From a virus, in the IMG/VR virus record IMGVR_UViG_3300043395_001765, positions 1 through 44,663 of that record: a stretch of DNA of 44,663 nucleotides; one strand, given 5' to 3'. Below the pieces are notes generated by a model, which saw nothing but the letters and a program-made list of their open reading frames with translations, was not told the origin of the DNA and ran no database searches. Below are positions 7,653-16,228 of this stretch, one piece after another (within the stretch, counting starts at the first letter, position 1; each line of letters begins with the position of its first letter). The position numbers and the translations under genes were made by a program.

Positions 7653-8156
7653 ATGTCAACAAACAATATTTACGTTGGTCTTGATAGCACTATCTACAAG
7701 AAATACGCAAAAGTTCCTGTCCACATGGTCGGGGGAATTCGTCTAAATCCTAATGACCTTACTCAAAAAGTTCCGTGGATTCTACAGACAAATCCTATGA
7801 ATTACGACCCACAGACAAAAAAAGTTACTTTTGATTATGAAGATGAAGTTCTCGAAATCTACTCAAAGAAAGAACACGACGCTTTTCTACGCCTGAACCA
7901 GTCACTGCTTGAGCAGGGTCTTCTTAAGGTATTTGAGGAAGAGCAGAGTCAAGTGAATGTAGAAAACACAATTCCTGATAGTGAATTAGAGAAAATCGCC
8001 GGACTTCGTTCCACATTTAGTGAGTCTGTAGATAAAATTACGAGTGTAGTCACGCTCGAACGTCTGAAAAAAATCGCTATAAATTCAGGGAAGTCAATTA
8101 AGAAAATTCAGTATATTGACGCTCGGATTGAGGCACTAACCGATGGGGATAGTTAA
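7653..8156 (+). CDS. Putative head-tail connection protein, 167 aa
   Basis: This is the first gene after the capsid hairpin. The N-terminal half is beta-like (IYVGLDSTIYKKYAKVPVHMVGGIRL), the middle is acidic, and the C-terminus LERLKKIAINSGKSIKKIQYIDARIEAL looks like a small SAP/LEM-type helical fold. It may be an adaptor or neck component because it precedes the head-closure protein and overlaps it by 14 bases. The family is not recognised; the role is positional inference. Confidence 0.55.
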   Translation: MSTNNIYVGLDSTIYKKYAKVPVHMVGGIRLNPNDLTQKVPWILQTNPMNYDPQTKKVTFDYEDEVLEIYSKKEHDAFLRLNQSLLEQGLLKVFEEEQSQVNVENTIPDSELEKIAGLRSTFSESVDKITSVVTLERLKKIAINSGKSIKKIQYIDARIEALTDGDS

Positions 8157-8523
8157 TCCAAACGATATTTTATTGATTCGTCAGAAAGCGGAAGATTTTC
8201 TTTTAAGCACCGCACAACTTGTTCGTTTTACAGGTGTCTCCTCAGTAAATGGGGAAATTACAAATACATATTCCGCCCCAGAATCTATTGCGTGTCGTAT
8301 TCTTAATCGCTCTGGTGACGTTACTTCTTCAGTAGCTGCACAATTTAGAGCGTTACAGCAAAGTACATCACGCCAACTTTATAGACTTCAAATACCGTAT
8401 GCACTTACGGTAACAACAAAAGATAAGATTATCTATAATAATCATACTTACTTAATTAAGTATGTTCCGATAAAACATGAAATGATGGGGGCACAAATTG
8501 TCTTCATCGAGGAACTTGACTAG
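8143..8523 (+). CDS. Putative head-closure (stopper) protein
   Basis: 126 aa, a usual size for head-closure proteins. The layout fits the small beta-barrel stoppers: STAQLVRFTG, then ACRILNR, then YRLQIPYALTVTTKDKIIYNNHTYLIKYVPIKHEMMGAQIVFIEEL. The 'polar reagent, then K-D-x-I-x-x-N-x-x-Y-x-I' ending is typical of these proteins. It lies between a connector-like gene and a gp10-like gene. Assignment is by pattern and synteny. Confidence 0.65.
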   Translation: MGIVNPNDILLIRQKAEDFLLSTAQLVRFTGVSSVNGEITNTYSAPESIACRILNRSGDVTSSVAAQFRALQQSTSRQLYRLQIPYALTVTTKDKIIYNNHTYLIKYVPIKHEMMGAQIVFIEELD

Positions 8524-9455
8524 TGGCAACATTAACTATAAATGTCACTTCACGAGCAGGAAACATAAAAAATACGCAGGCAATTATACAGAACCTGTTT
8601 AAAATTATTCCCTCTGTTCTCAATACGTATGGTCAGTTGGCAAAAGCAGCTGCAATTGGTATTGCACCGTTTAGCTCAAAACAAAAACAGCGCAGTCAAA
8701 GAAGAGATTATACTTACCTTAAACCTAAGGGTCAAGGTCTTCGTGATGGTATCTTTTATAGAAAAACTGGCGACTTATCTCTGACATTAGGTGTTAGAGG
8801 TGAAGTCAAAGTTATCATGCAAGAGTACGGTTATCCGTATGATACAAGAGAAATAGTTGGTGTTGGAATTGATATGTACGGTGGTAAGCAAGTTGGCTTT
8901 GCTCCATATGAACCAAACCCAAAAAATGCGCCAAACTACCGAGGATTTCCTAACTCAAAAATAAGAAAAGTTGGTTATTTACGTGCCGGTCTTGTATCCG
9001 CATCAAAATACTTTCTTTACAGAAATTTTAATCCTGATAAACTTATTGGAGACATAGCGACCCAATATCCAATGGTAACTAAGGCAGAAGTATTAAATTA
9101 TCGAGCAGTAGTAACGCAGAATCTTAAAATAGGAATCAGTAGATTTATTACTGACTATGCTAAGGGTAAAATTAAATCACTGTCAGCACTTCCTGGGGCA
9201 CCCGCAAATAAAAAACTTATTGATAATCGAGTAGGAATTCCCCTTACTTCCGCAGATATGAGCGCAGTTGAATCATCATTAGTCGATGTTGAACCTATTT
9301 CTAAGTTTGCCAGTAAGTTTGGTTCAGTATCAATATCTTTTGACGACTTAAGTATAGCCACTGAAGAATTTGGTAAATTTAATACTGTCTCACTTGGCGG
9401 TGGTTTTAGCTTTACCGGTAGACCTAAAGAAAGTAAGAGAGATTTTCTCATTTAG
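8523..9455 (+). CDS. Putative neck / tail completion protein, 310 aa
   Basis: It starts with GTG overlapping the previous stop (TAGTG). The N-terminal 200 residues are basic with beta segments and a KKQRSQRRDYTYLKPKGQGLRDGIFYRKTGDLSLTL region reminiscent of HK97-gp10-type proteins that connect head closure and tail terminator. The C-terminal 100 residues are Ser/Asp-rich and unfamiliar. It is longer than the usual 110-150 residues of gp10-like proteins, so the extra C-terminus may be an added domain. Confidence 0.5.
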   Translation: MATLTINVTSRAGNIKNTQAIIQNLFKIIPSVLNTYGQLAKAAAIGIAPFSSKQKQRSQRRDYTYLKPKGQGLRDGIFYRKTGDLSLTLGVRGEVKVIMQEYGYPYDTREIVGVGIDMYGGKQVGFAPYEPNPKNAPNYRGFPNSKIRKVGYLRAGLVSASKYFLYRNFNPDKLIGDIATQYPMVTKAEVLNYRAVVTQNLKIGISRFITDYAKGKIKSLSALPGAPANKKLIDNRVGIPLTSADMSAVESSLVDVEPISKFASKFGSVSISFDDLSIATEEFGKFNTVSLGGGFSFTGRPKESKRDFLI

Positions 9456-9463
9456 GAAAATAA

Positions 9464-9895
9464 ATGTACGACCCCAAACTATACGCAAACATATGGCAAT
9501 TTATTGGGCGTTCGTTGAGCGGCGTATATCCAATATATAGTGGGCGAGTGTATTATCAAGCCGCCCCAATTAACACAGAATTTCCCATTCTTGTGTATCA
9601 GCCAGTTATGAATCAATCCTACGCTAACTTAATGCTTAATGATAGCTACTGGGAGGGCATGATTACTTTCCGCTCAATTGGAACTAGTTTTATAGACGCT
9701 CAACAAAAACTTACACAAGTTGTTGACTCATTATCAACAGTAAAAACAATAACAGTGAGTGGTGTAAATGTACCTCATACAGTAACGTACTGCGTTGTTG
9801 ACGTTCCCAGTTTTCCTGTAGAACGACTCAGCGAGGGTTATATTTATACAGCCGCTGTTACTATGGAATCTTATATATTCCCAACTGATTACTAG
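9464..9895 (+). CDS. Tail terminator protein
   Basis: 143 aa. The pattern fits the DUF3168-like tail terminators: an N-terminal helix with a short pore region, FPILVYQPVMNQSYANLMLNDSYWEGMITFRSIGTSFIDAQQKLTQVVDSL with a beta strand and the central helix, and a C-terminal strand pair. Such proteins form a hexameric ring that stops tail-tube growth and binds the neck. It lies immediately before the tail-tube gene, the normal order in siphoviruses. Confidence 0.75.
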   Translation: MYDPKLYANIWQFIGRSLSGVYPIYSGRVYYQAAPINTEFPILVYQPVMNQSYANLMLNDSYWEGMITFRSIGTSFIDAQQKLTQVVDSLSTVKTITVSGVNVPHTVTYCVVDVPSFPVERLSEGYIYTAAVTMESYIFPTDY

Positions 9896-9908
9896 GAGAA
9901 TCACAGAA

Positions 9909-10349
9909 ATGACAATAATTAAGGGTCTAGACGGGTGGTTGAAGATTAAGGTAAGCGCAACTGGTTACGAAAATGCACGCTTCGTTTCACAGTGGCAAGC
10001 AAGCCTAGCCGCTACGTCTGTTGACGCAGGACCGTTCCTCAATGATGATGGTAAGATTTATTCGTTCACAACATCAAAGAGAATTACTGGTTCATTTGAC
10101 GTAACACTACCAACAAACAGAACAGATATTCACACGGCACTGATTAACTGTGCTAATAGTGGTATCGAAGTTGGTATGAGACTTATTTCTAAAGGTGGGT
10201 ACACTTGGGATGTTCCGAGTGGTATTCTGAGCGGTTACAATGTAACAAACGCCGCAGGGGGAGCCGTTACGATGTCGTTTAACTTCACGGACAACGGTGG
10301 ATTCACGGTCTATAACACAACAACTACTAACTCGAATACCGAGAACTAG
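9909..10349 (+). CDS. Major tail tube protein
   Basis: 146 aa, Ser/Thr/Gly/Asn-rich and beta-dominated, with a core GKIYSFTTSKRITGSFDVTLPTNRTDIHTAL then GGAVTMSFNFTDNGGF. This is the size and composition of siphovirus tail-tube subunits, between tail terminator and tail assembly chaperones. A TAGGAGAA site lies upstream. A strong hairpin follows 15 bases after the stop, as it does for the capsid gene. Confidence 0.82.
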   Translation: MTIIKGLDGWLKIKVSATGYENARFVSQWQASLAATSVDAGPFLNDDGKIYSFTTSKRITGSFDVTLPTNRTDIHTALINCANSGIEVGMRLISKGGYTWDVPSGILSGYNVTNAAGGAVTMSFNFTDNGGFTVYNTTTTNSNTEN

Positions 10350-10364
10350 TTTGGTGATATTTAG

Positions 10365-10388
10365 CCCCCCATTATTAATGGGGGGTTA
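10365..10388 (+). terminator. Intrinsic terminator or attenuator after the tail-tube gene
   Basis: CCCCCCATT (10365-10373) and AATGGGGGG (10377-10385) form a 9-bp stem with a 3-base loop, followed by TTATTATC. The interrupted T-run suggests partial termination. It parallels the hairpin after the capsid gene. Confidence 0.75.
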
Positions 10389-10410
10389 TTATCTATTATA
10401 AGGAGAACAT

Positions 10411-10815
10411 ATGATTGATTTTGCCATTGGGTCAGGAGACTACTACGAGGATATTAATGAATTTCTCAAGGATGACCCTACTATTGAAACCGACATTACC
10501 ATTGTTGGTATGAATAAGCGACTACGGATTCGTGCTCTTTCTTTTGTGCAGATGGAACGAATTAATAAGCTCGCCACTAATTCCGAGGGTGTTATTGATA
10601 ACACTGAGTTTGTACTACACACTATTGTAGAGGGGGTCGTGCGACCTAAGTTGAACTATGCTCAAGCACAAGCACTTACAAATGCGCACGGAGAGACGGT
10701 GAAAACTCTTGCAGAAAATATTTGGCAAATTGGAAAAATTTCAAAGTCCACATTCCAAGAATATATCAAATCAGTACAGGACCTTAAAGCCGTACCGGAT
10801 GTTGAAAAAGACTAA
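10411..10815 (+). CDS. Tail assembly chaperone, upstream (gpG-like) protein
   Basis: 134 aa, acidic and helical, with RIRALSFVQMERINKLA and VEGVVRPKLNYAQAQALTNAHGETVKTLAENIWQIGKIS, a pattern common to tail assembly chaperones that bind the tape measure protein before tube assembly. It lies exactly between the tail-tube gene and the tape measure gene. An AAGGAG site lies 8 bases before the ATG. The 3' end carries a five-A run (10805-10809) next to the stop and overlaps an open frame downstream, so part of the product may be a frameshifted fusion. Confidence 0.82.
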   Translation: MIDFAIGSGDYYEDINEFLKDDPTIETDITIVGMNKRLRIRALSFVQMERINKLATNSEGVIDNTEFVLHTIVEGVVRPKLNYAQAQALTNAHGETVKTLAENIWQIGKISKSTFQEYIKSVQDLKAVPDVEKD

Positions 10816-11086
10816 CGGTCTCCACTTAACTATCGAGTACGCTTCCTATGTTTTTGATGAGGTCTGTAGATGGATTGCCTTTTTTACGGAAGATGAAAAG
10901 GTAAATACCTTACACGCCCAGCGTCTAGGAAAACTATCCGCCCTAGATGTAGATGTACTTCTTGCTATCACAACACGTATTAATCAATATAAAACAAATC
11001 GTAAAAAACAAGCACTTGAACAGCAAGAGCAAAAGGAACTACAGGAAGAGGAGATGCTGGTTAAGTCGTTGCTAACGGAGAATTAA
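10799..11086 (+). CDS. Tail assembly chaperone, downstream (T / GT extension) segment
   Basis: This frame encodes LHLTIEYASYVFDEVCRWIAFFTEDEKVN... and a very charged, Gln/Glu/Lys-rich C-terminus. It is the usual partner of gpG, normally made as a G-T fusion by ribosomal frameshift. It is in the +1 (equivalently -2) frame relative to gpG, not the classic -1 frame. The open frame extends upstream to at least 10709. An ATG at 10799 could start it alone, but no good Shine-Dalgarno site precedes it, which favours frameshift expression. The coordinates given use that ATG. Confidence 0.72.
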   Translation: MLKKTNGLHLTIEYASYVFDEVCRWIAFFTEDEKVNTLHAQRLGKLSALDVDVLLAITTRINQYKTNRKKQALEQQEQKELQEEEMLVKSLLTEN

Positions 11087-11090
11087 AAAC

Positions 11091-14000
11091 ATGACTGGCA
11101 TAGATGTCCCAATTAGTTTTACAGTTGTTGGAAAAAGCGAAGTCCAGAGTGCCCTAAAGTCTATTGTGTCAGAGCTAGACAAACTAGCTCAAACAAAAAA
11201 TAAAACAGCAGTTAGAGAATCTGTAACTAAATCACTTTTTCCCTCAGGTTCTGGTGTAGACTCGCTTGGTGACAATAAAGAATTACGTAACCTAGTGTCA
11301 CAGGCACAAAAGCGTGTTCTTAACGCAGAATCTTTGGCTAAACTTCAACAATTTTCTCAATCAAAAGATTTTGAAAGTAATGCAGCTTTATCTGCGTTAG
11401 TAGCAAAACAACAATCTCCTCTTGCTTCTTTTATTAGACAAGCTGATGCTGCTGGTCTTGGAGTACAAAATTCAAAAGGCGAGTTAAACACTAAAAATCT
11501 TGCAAAAGCAGTAAAAGATAACATAACTTCTTTACTAGAAAGAGGAAGACTTACTAGTAAACAATTAGCAGAAATAGAAAAACTAATTGAAAAAGGTGAT
11601 TTTGAGAAACTTGCTCAAAAACTGCAATATCACGAATCTAAACAGACTAATGCTACCAAAATAAAAGAAGATGTTAAAAAAGCTGCAAGTAATGCAATAA
11701 ATAATGTAACAGCATTAACAAATGTTGCAAATGCAGCCGGTACTGCCGCTCAACAGGTACAAACACAGTTAAACAACGCAACGTCTCCTCAAAATTTTGG
11801 CACTAACCCAGCTGCATGGGCAGCTCAAGCTGCTGCTGCTTTAGCAAATACACAGGCTGTTCCTACAGCTGCTACTGGCGGTATGGGTACTGGCGGTGGT
11901 GGCACTGCTGGTGGTTTAGGTGGAGGTGGTATTGGGGGTATGACAGGAGTTCCTGGTGCCCCAGACCCTATTGATGAATACTTAAGCGCACTTAGTAGAA
12001 GATTTTCCACAATATCAACAAGTTTTCTTAAAGTAAACGAAGTTGCTAGAGGAAGTTTACGCTCGCTTACTCCACAAAGCGTAGAAAATTTTTTAAATCA
12101 ATTTGGAACTACTCTTGAAGAGTTTAGAACTGAAACTGCTAAAATATTAGAGCAAGAGGGCGCACAAATTGGAATGACCCCCGCAGAAAATGCTGCGTTG
12201 GGTCAAATGATTTTTGGTACTTCTAGGACTCTTTCTGGACCAGAATTCGCTAATCTTAATGAAGCCGAAATTGCTCAACAAGCTAGACTTCTTGGTGCAG
12301 GGGATATTGCTACTGCCTTTCCAAATATGACTGACGAGCAACGTGAAAAGGCGTTGCGTATTTTTACTACTCAGGTAGCACAAACAACAAAAGCATATAA
12401 GCTTCTTGCTGAGACTGTAGAAAACATTAATGTTAAGTTAGGTCAGTTAAATCGTGAAGAAGCTAACGTAATTATTTCTCGTATTAGAACTGAAAGAAAT
12501 CCTGAATTAGCCCAGCAAGCTATGGAGCAACTTAACCGAAGAAGAGTAATTTTTGCTGGTCAGGATTTACAATACAGAGAAAGTGAATATGGTAATCTAA
12601 GTCCTGCTGAACTGGCTTCTTTATCTCCAAGTGTAGCAAACGATATAGAAGAAAATCGTAATTCTGTAAAAAGAAACGCAAATCAAGCACTTGGGGCACC
12701 TAGAACAGCATTTGAACAATTAGCTACTTTAGGTGGTAGAATAGCTGCTATTTTCTCTTTAATACAATTTACAGTTGGGACTACAATCCAAACTTTACAA
12801 CAATTTTTAGAGCAAGCAAATAGACTTGAAAAAGTATCTGCTACAGTTAATGCACTATCAGGAAACTTTGATACCTACTCAAAATCACTTACACTAGCTG
12901 CAACCCAACAACGAAAGTTTGGAGGAACTCTTGAAGAAAACTTACAAGGTCTTTCTTCACTTATTCCTGTATCTAAACGATATAATGCAGACTTACAGCA
13001 ACTAGATAATATTGCCCGTCGTCTTGCTATTGTTGACCCTTTGCAAGGATTCAGCGGTGCGGCTATTGCACTTAAAGAATTCTTTTCAGGTGATATTACT
13101 TCACTTTCGAGAAGATTTGAAATTGACCGTGCTACACTTAATAGTATTAAAGAAGCTGGAGATAAAACTGCTCAACTTCAAAAACTTGACCAAGTTCTCA
13201 ATGATTTAGGTATTTCAAATGAAGTTTTAAATGCCCGCACTAAAACTTCGGCAGCAACATTTGATAAATTCGGGGCAACAATTTCAAATATTACCACAGC
13301 TTTTGGTGCTTTTATTCAAGACGCTCTTAGACCAACTGTGGAGCAACTCGATAATTTTTTAAGTGTATTTAATTCAACTATAACTTTTGTAGAAAATAAT
13401 CGTGCTATAAACTTAGATATTTCATCTAACTTCGCAAAATTAGCACCCACAGTTAACTCAATTATTAATCTACAAAATCAAGTTGCAAACAATACTGAAC
13501 TTTTAAGCAATAAAGACTCGCAGTTATCACAAAAATTTGTTGATAATGCAGATAATAGAGCACAGAAACTAAAAGAAATTGCGCAGTTGCAAAATCAGTT
13601 AACTAGAGAAGTTTCAAGCACTACTTTGGAAGTTAATAATTTAATTCGGCAGTTTAACGAAGCAAACAATGTTCAGGCTCAATTTATTACTGATAAAGAG
13701 ACCGCAGTACAATTTGCCAAAGCCGCTTCCACTGGAGATGTTAACGCACTTGTTCGTGGTTTACGAGAGCCCAATATATTAGGAATACCTAGATATGAAT
13801 CTGCTAATCGTGCCGACCAATCTCTTAATAATCTACTTGGTAACATAACTGGATTCAAATCACCACTTACTCCGTTTGTACTACAAGGAGATAGAGGCGG
13901 AACACAAGCGCAATTATCTATTTTAGCAGACTTATTAGACCAGATAATAGAAAAAAGAAGCCAACTTGATAGAGTTGGTCAAGAAGCTTTAGTTAGAGAT

Positions 14001-15824
14001 GTAGCAGATGCAAATAACGCTTTTGTATATGCTAATTTAAGTGCAAAAGAATTTATTGACTTACTTATACAAATAAATGATAAATCTTATACTTTTGGTC
14101 AGTCAACTATTGTTATTTCAGACGCTCTAAATGCACTATCAGAAGCACAAAAAAGACAAGCTGCTAATTTAGCCGCACTTAATAAACCTATTCTAAGTAC
14201 CGAAGTAAGCCTTGAAATAGTAAAAGGTACTATTGAACAAATAAATGAGTTTACTAAAAAACAAACTCAGACCCAATTAGAACAGTATGCACTGGCACAA
14301 CGTCTCGGAGACCAATACTCTGAACAGGCTAAAGCAAAAAATGATGAATTTAAGGCTAATAGACAACTATTAGCATCCGACGAATTTGACCGTAATGACT
14401 ACCTGGCTAAGTTTGGTCAGTCAATTACACTACAGGCTAGATTAGCATTAGAACAAGAAAAATCAATTGGAATCATTGGGTTGATGCGAGATGGTCTTCT
14501 TGGTTATAATGTTACCTTAACCGAAGCCGTAGGTTTAGCTAAAGAACTTCAAAATTCTTTTAGAGGATTAGCAACTGGTAGCTTACTATCTGCACTCCCT
14601 GTCGGACAGCAACTTCAGTTTCAACAAGGTGTGCTTAGTGGCAGTGGTCCATTTGCGGCACGTAATCAAAATGAAGCCTTTGGTGCTGTCACTAATATAA
14701 TCGGTCTTGAAATGAAACGCTCTGATATGCAGCGTCAGGTAGGACAAAGACTAACAGATATTGCAAAAGATGATGCTGATAAACGACAAAAACTTCAGGA
14801 AGATTATAATAAAGACTTGCTTAAAATGCAAGAAGACTACGAAAAAAGAAAACTGGAACTTTTGAAAAAGAGTGAGGTTGATAAACGTCAAGGTAAAGTT
14901 GACTTCTATAGCTCGTTAATGAACGCTGATAATCTTACTCCAGAACAACAAAAGATGTTGTCTGGTAAGTATGAAACTCTTTTTGGTCAAGTAAGTGAAC
15001 TGCGTAATCAAGGTCAGTTTGATAAGGCTACTGCTGTATTAGAAGCTGGTACTACTCAGATTACAAATGAGATGAATTATCTTCAGGAAGTAGCTAATCA
15101 AAAAGAAAATATCAAAGAAGCCGACAAAGATATTGCTAAACTTCAAGAAGACTATAATAAAGCAGATTCAGCAGATTCACGTAAATCAATACTTGACAAA
15201 ATTGAACAACGTCGCCAAGATAAAGATACCGCAGAAAATCGTATTAAGCAACTCGATGAAATTAGAACATTACAAACTGATGCCGATAATGAACGAGTAA
15301 AAACTGCTACCGAGGCAGAAGACAAAATTACGGATGACTACAATAAACAAGTAGATGAACGTAAGAAAGCATATCTTGATGCCCTTAAAGAACAAGATGC
15401 AGCATATAAAAAGTCCGTTGATGATGCAAAAAAGCAATCACAGGAACTTTATGACCAGAATATTACTAGTCTTAACTTTCTGACTGCTCTAGGTGTATTT
15501 TCCGAAACTATTCCAAATTTATTTAAGCAGATGTTAAGTGCTGGGAGAGACCCAGAGGGTTTAGACCGTATTGACGCAAAAATCAGTGAGGCTGAGAGAA
15601 CATTACTTGAGGCTACTCCAGCAACACTGCGTCCTACAATTAGTGCTTTAATTACTACTCTTGAAAAACTTAACGCAGGTCCCAGTCAGACACAAATAAA
15701 CCCAGAAGACCCACTGCCAACTGCTCTGGATAAAGTTGCTACAAGCACAGATGAATTAAAGACATCAATTGATGTACTTAATAGCACTCTTAAAACATAC
15801 ATGGCGGGCGGATATTATAGATAG
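11091..15824 (+). CDS. Tape measure protein
   Basis: At 1577 aa it is by far the longest gene and follows the tail chaperones. Such proteins set tail length and take part in DNA delivery. The N-terminal third is helical with KSIVSELDKLAQ-type repeats. A Gly-rich linker (about residues 263-283) separates it from the central part. A hydrophobic, possibly membrane-active segment IAAIFSLIQFTVG lies near 555-567. Long charged coiled coils fill about 1220-1460. By the common rule of about 0.15 nm per residue, the tail would be about 235 nm long. No lysozyme or peptidase motif was found. Confidence 0.92.
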   Translation: MTGIDVPISFTVVGKSEVQSALKSIVSELDKLAQTKNKTAVRESVTKSLFPSGSGVDSLGDNKELRNLVSQAQKRVLNAESLAKLQQFSQSKDFESNAALSALVAKQQSPLASFIRQADAAGLGVQNSKGELNTKNLAKAVKDNITSLLERGRLTSKQLAEIEKLIEKGDFEKLAQKLQYHESKQTNATKIKEDVKKAASNAINNVTALTNVANAAGTAAQQVQTQLNNATSPQNFGTNPAAWAAQAAAALANTQAVPTAATGGMGTGGGGTAGGLGGGGIGGMTGVPGAPDPIDEYLSALSRRFSTISTSFLKVNEVARGSLRSLTPQSVENFLNQFGTTLEEFRTETAKILEQEGAQIGMTPAENAALGQMIFGTSRTLSGPEFANLNEAEIAQQARLLGAGDIATAFPNMTDEQREKALRIFTTQVAQTTKAYKLLAETVENINVKLGQLNREEANVIISRIRTERNPELAQQAMEQLNRRRVIFAGQDLQYRESEYGNLSPAELASLSPSVANDIEENRNSVKRNANQALGAPRTAFEQLATLGGRIAAIFSLIQFTVGTTIQTLQQFLEQANRLEKVSATVNALSGNFDTYSKSLTLAATQQRKFGGTLEENLQGLSSLIPVSKRYNADLQQLDNIARRLAIVDPLQGFSGAAIALKEFFSGDITSLSRRFEIDRATLNSIKEAGDKTAQLQKLDQVLNDLGISNEVLNARTKTSAATFDKFGATISNITTAFGAFIQDALRPTVEQLDNFLSVFNSTITFVENNRAINLDISSNFAKLAPTVNSIINLQNQVANNTELLSNKDSQLSQKFVDNADNRAQKLKEIAQLQNQLTREVSSTTLEVNNLIRQFNEANNVQAQFITDKETAVQFAKAASTGDVNALVRGLREPNILGIPRYESANRADQSLNNLLGNITGFKSPLTPFVLQGDRGGTQAQLSILADLLDQIIEKRSQLDRVGQEALVRDVADANNAFVYANLSAKEFIDLLIQINDKSYTFGQSTIVISDALNALSEAQKRQAANLAALNKPILSTEVSLEIVKGTIEQINEFTKKQTQTQLEQYALAQRLGDQYSEQAKAKNDEFKANRQLLASDEFDRNDYLAKFGQSITLQARLALEQEKSIGIIGLMRDGLLGYNVTLTEAVGLAKELQNSFRGLATGSLLSALPVGQQLQFQQGVLSGSGPFAARNQNEAFGAVTNIIGLEMKRSDMQRQVGQRLTDIAKDDADKRQKLQEDYNKDLLKMQEDYEKRKLELLKKSEVDKRQGKVDFYSSLMNADNLTPEQQKMLSGKYETLFGQVSELRNQGQFDKATAVLEAGTTQITNEMNYLQEVANQKENIKEADKDIAKLQEDYNKADSADSRKSILDKIEQRRQDKDTAENRIKQLDEIRTLQTDADNERVKTATEAEDKITDDYNKQVDERKKAYLDALKEQDAAYKKSVDDAKKQSQELYDQNITSLNFLTALGVFSETIPNLFKQMLSAGRDPEGLDRIDAKISEAERTLLEATPATLRPTISALITTLEKLNAGPSQTQINPEDPLPTALDKVATSTDELKTSIDVLNSTLKTYMAGGYYR

Positions 15825-15832
15825 GAGTATAA

Positions 15833-16228
15833 ATGGCAACGATTAGAATTAGCGGGTATCTTGCGGATGATACAACTGCTTTTAGTTATGAAATCCGCCC
15901 AAATGATATTCAGAGTAATATTAAAAACTACACTGAAGATATTCATGGACTTGATGGAACTTTCCACAGATTTCATAGAGCGTACAAGCATAACTTTAAG
16001 TTGACATTTAACAACGTACAATCTGGTATTGCTAATACTCTCTATACAATATTTACTACACCGAATCAAATGGTTTTTCAAAATATAGACGGGATTAATT
16101 ACACTGTGATGACAGATGCAGATTCTTTCTCATCAACCATAGCTGGGAATTCTGTAGCCTTACGTAAAGACTCAAACGGAGAAAGAATTAAACTCTACAC
16201 AGTGTCACTTAATTTGGTAGAAAAATGA
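15833..16228 (+). CDS. Minor tail protein, 131 aa
   Basis: A small beta-rich protein directly after the tape measure gene. HGLDGTFHRFHRAYKHNFKLTFNNVQSGIANTLYTIFTTPNQMVFQNIDG resembles short baseplate proteins that wrap the tube end, possibly a reduced distal-tail-like protein. It overlaps the next gene by 4 bases (ATGA). The distal-tail assignment is positional. Confidence 0.55.
   Translation: MATIRISGYLADDTTAFSYEIRPNDIQSNIKNYTEDIHGLDGTFHRFHRAYKHNFKLTFNNVQSGIANTLYTIFTTPNQMVFQNIDGINYTVMTDADSFSSTIAGNSVALRKDSNGERIKLYTVSLNLVEK

Noticed and set aside
10709-10798. Independent gene starting at the ATG at 10709
   Set aside because: It lies fully inside the gpG-like gene, has no ribosome site, and its first 30 residues look like out-of-frame sequence; only the part after about 10799 looks like protein.
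11825-12010. Minus-strand Pro-rich frame
   Set aside because: Antisense of the Gly-rich linker of the tape measure gene; composition explains the open frame.
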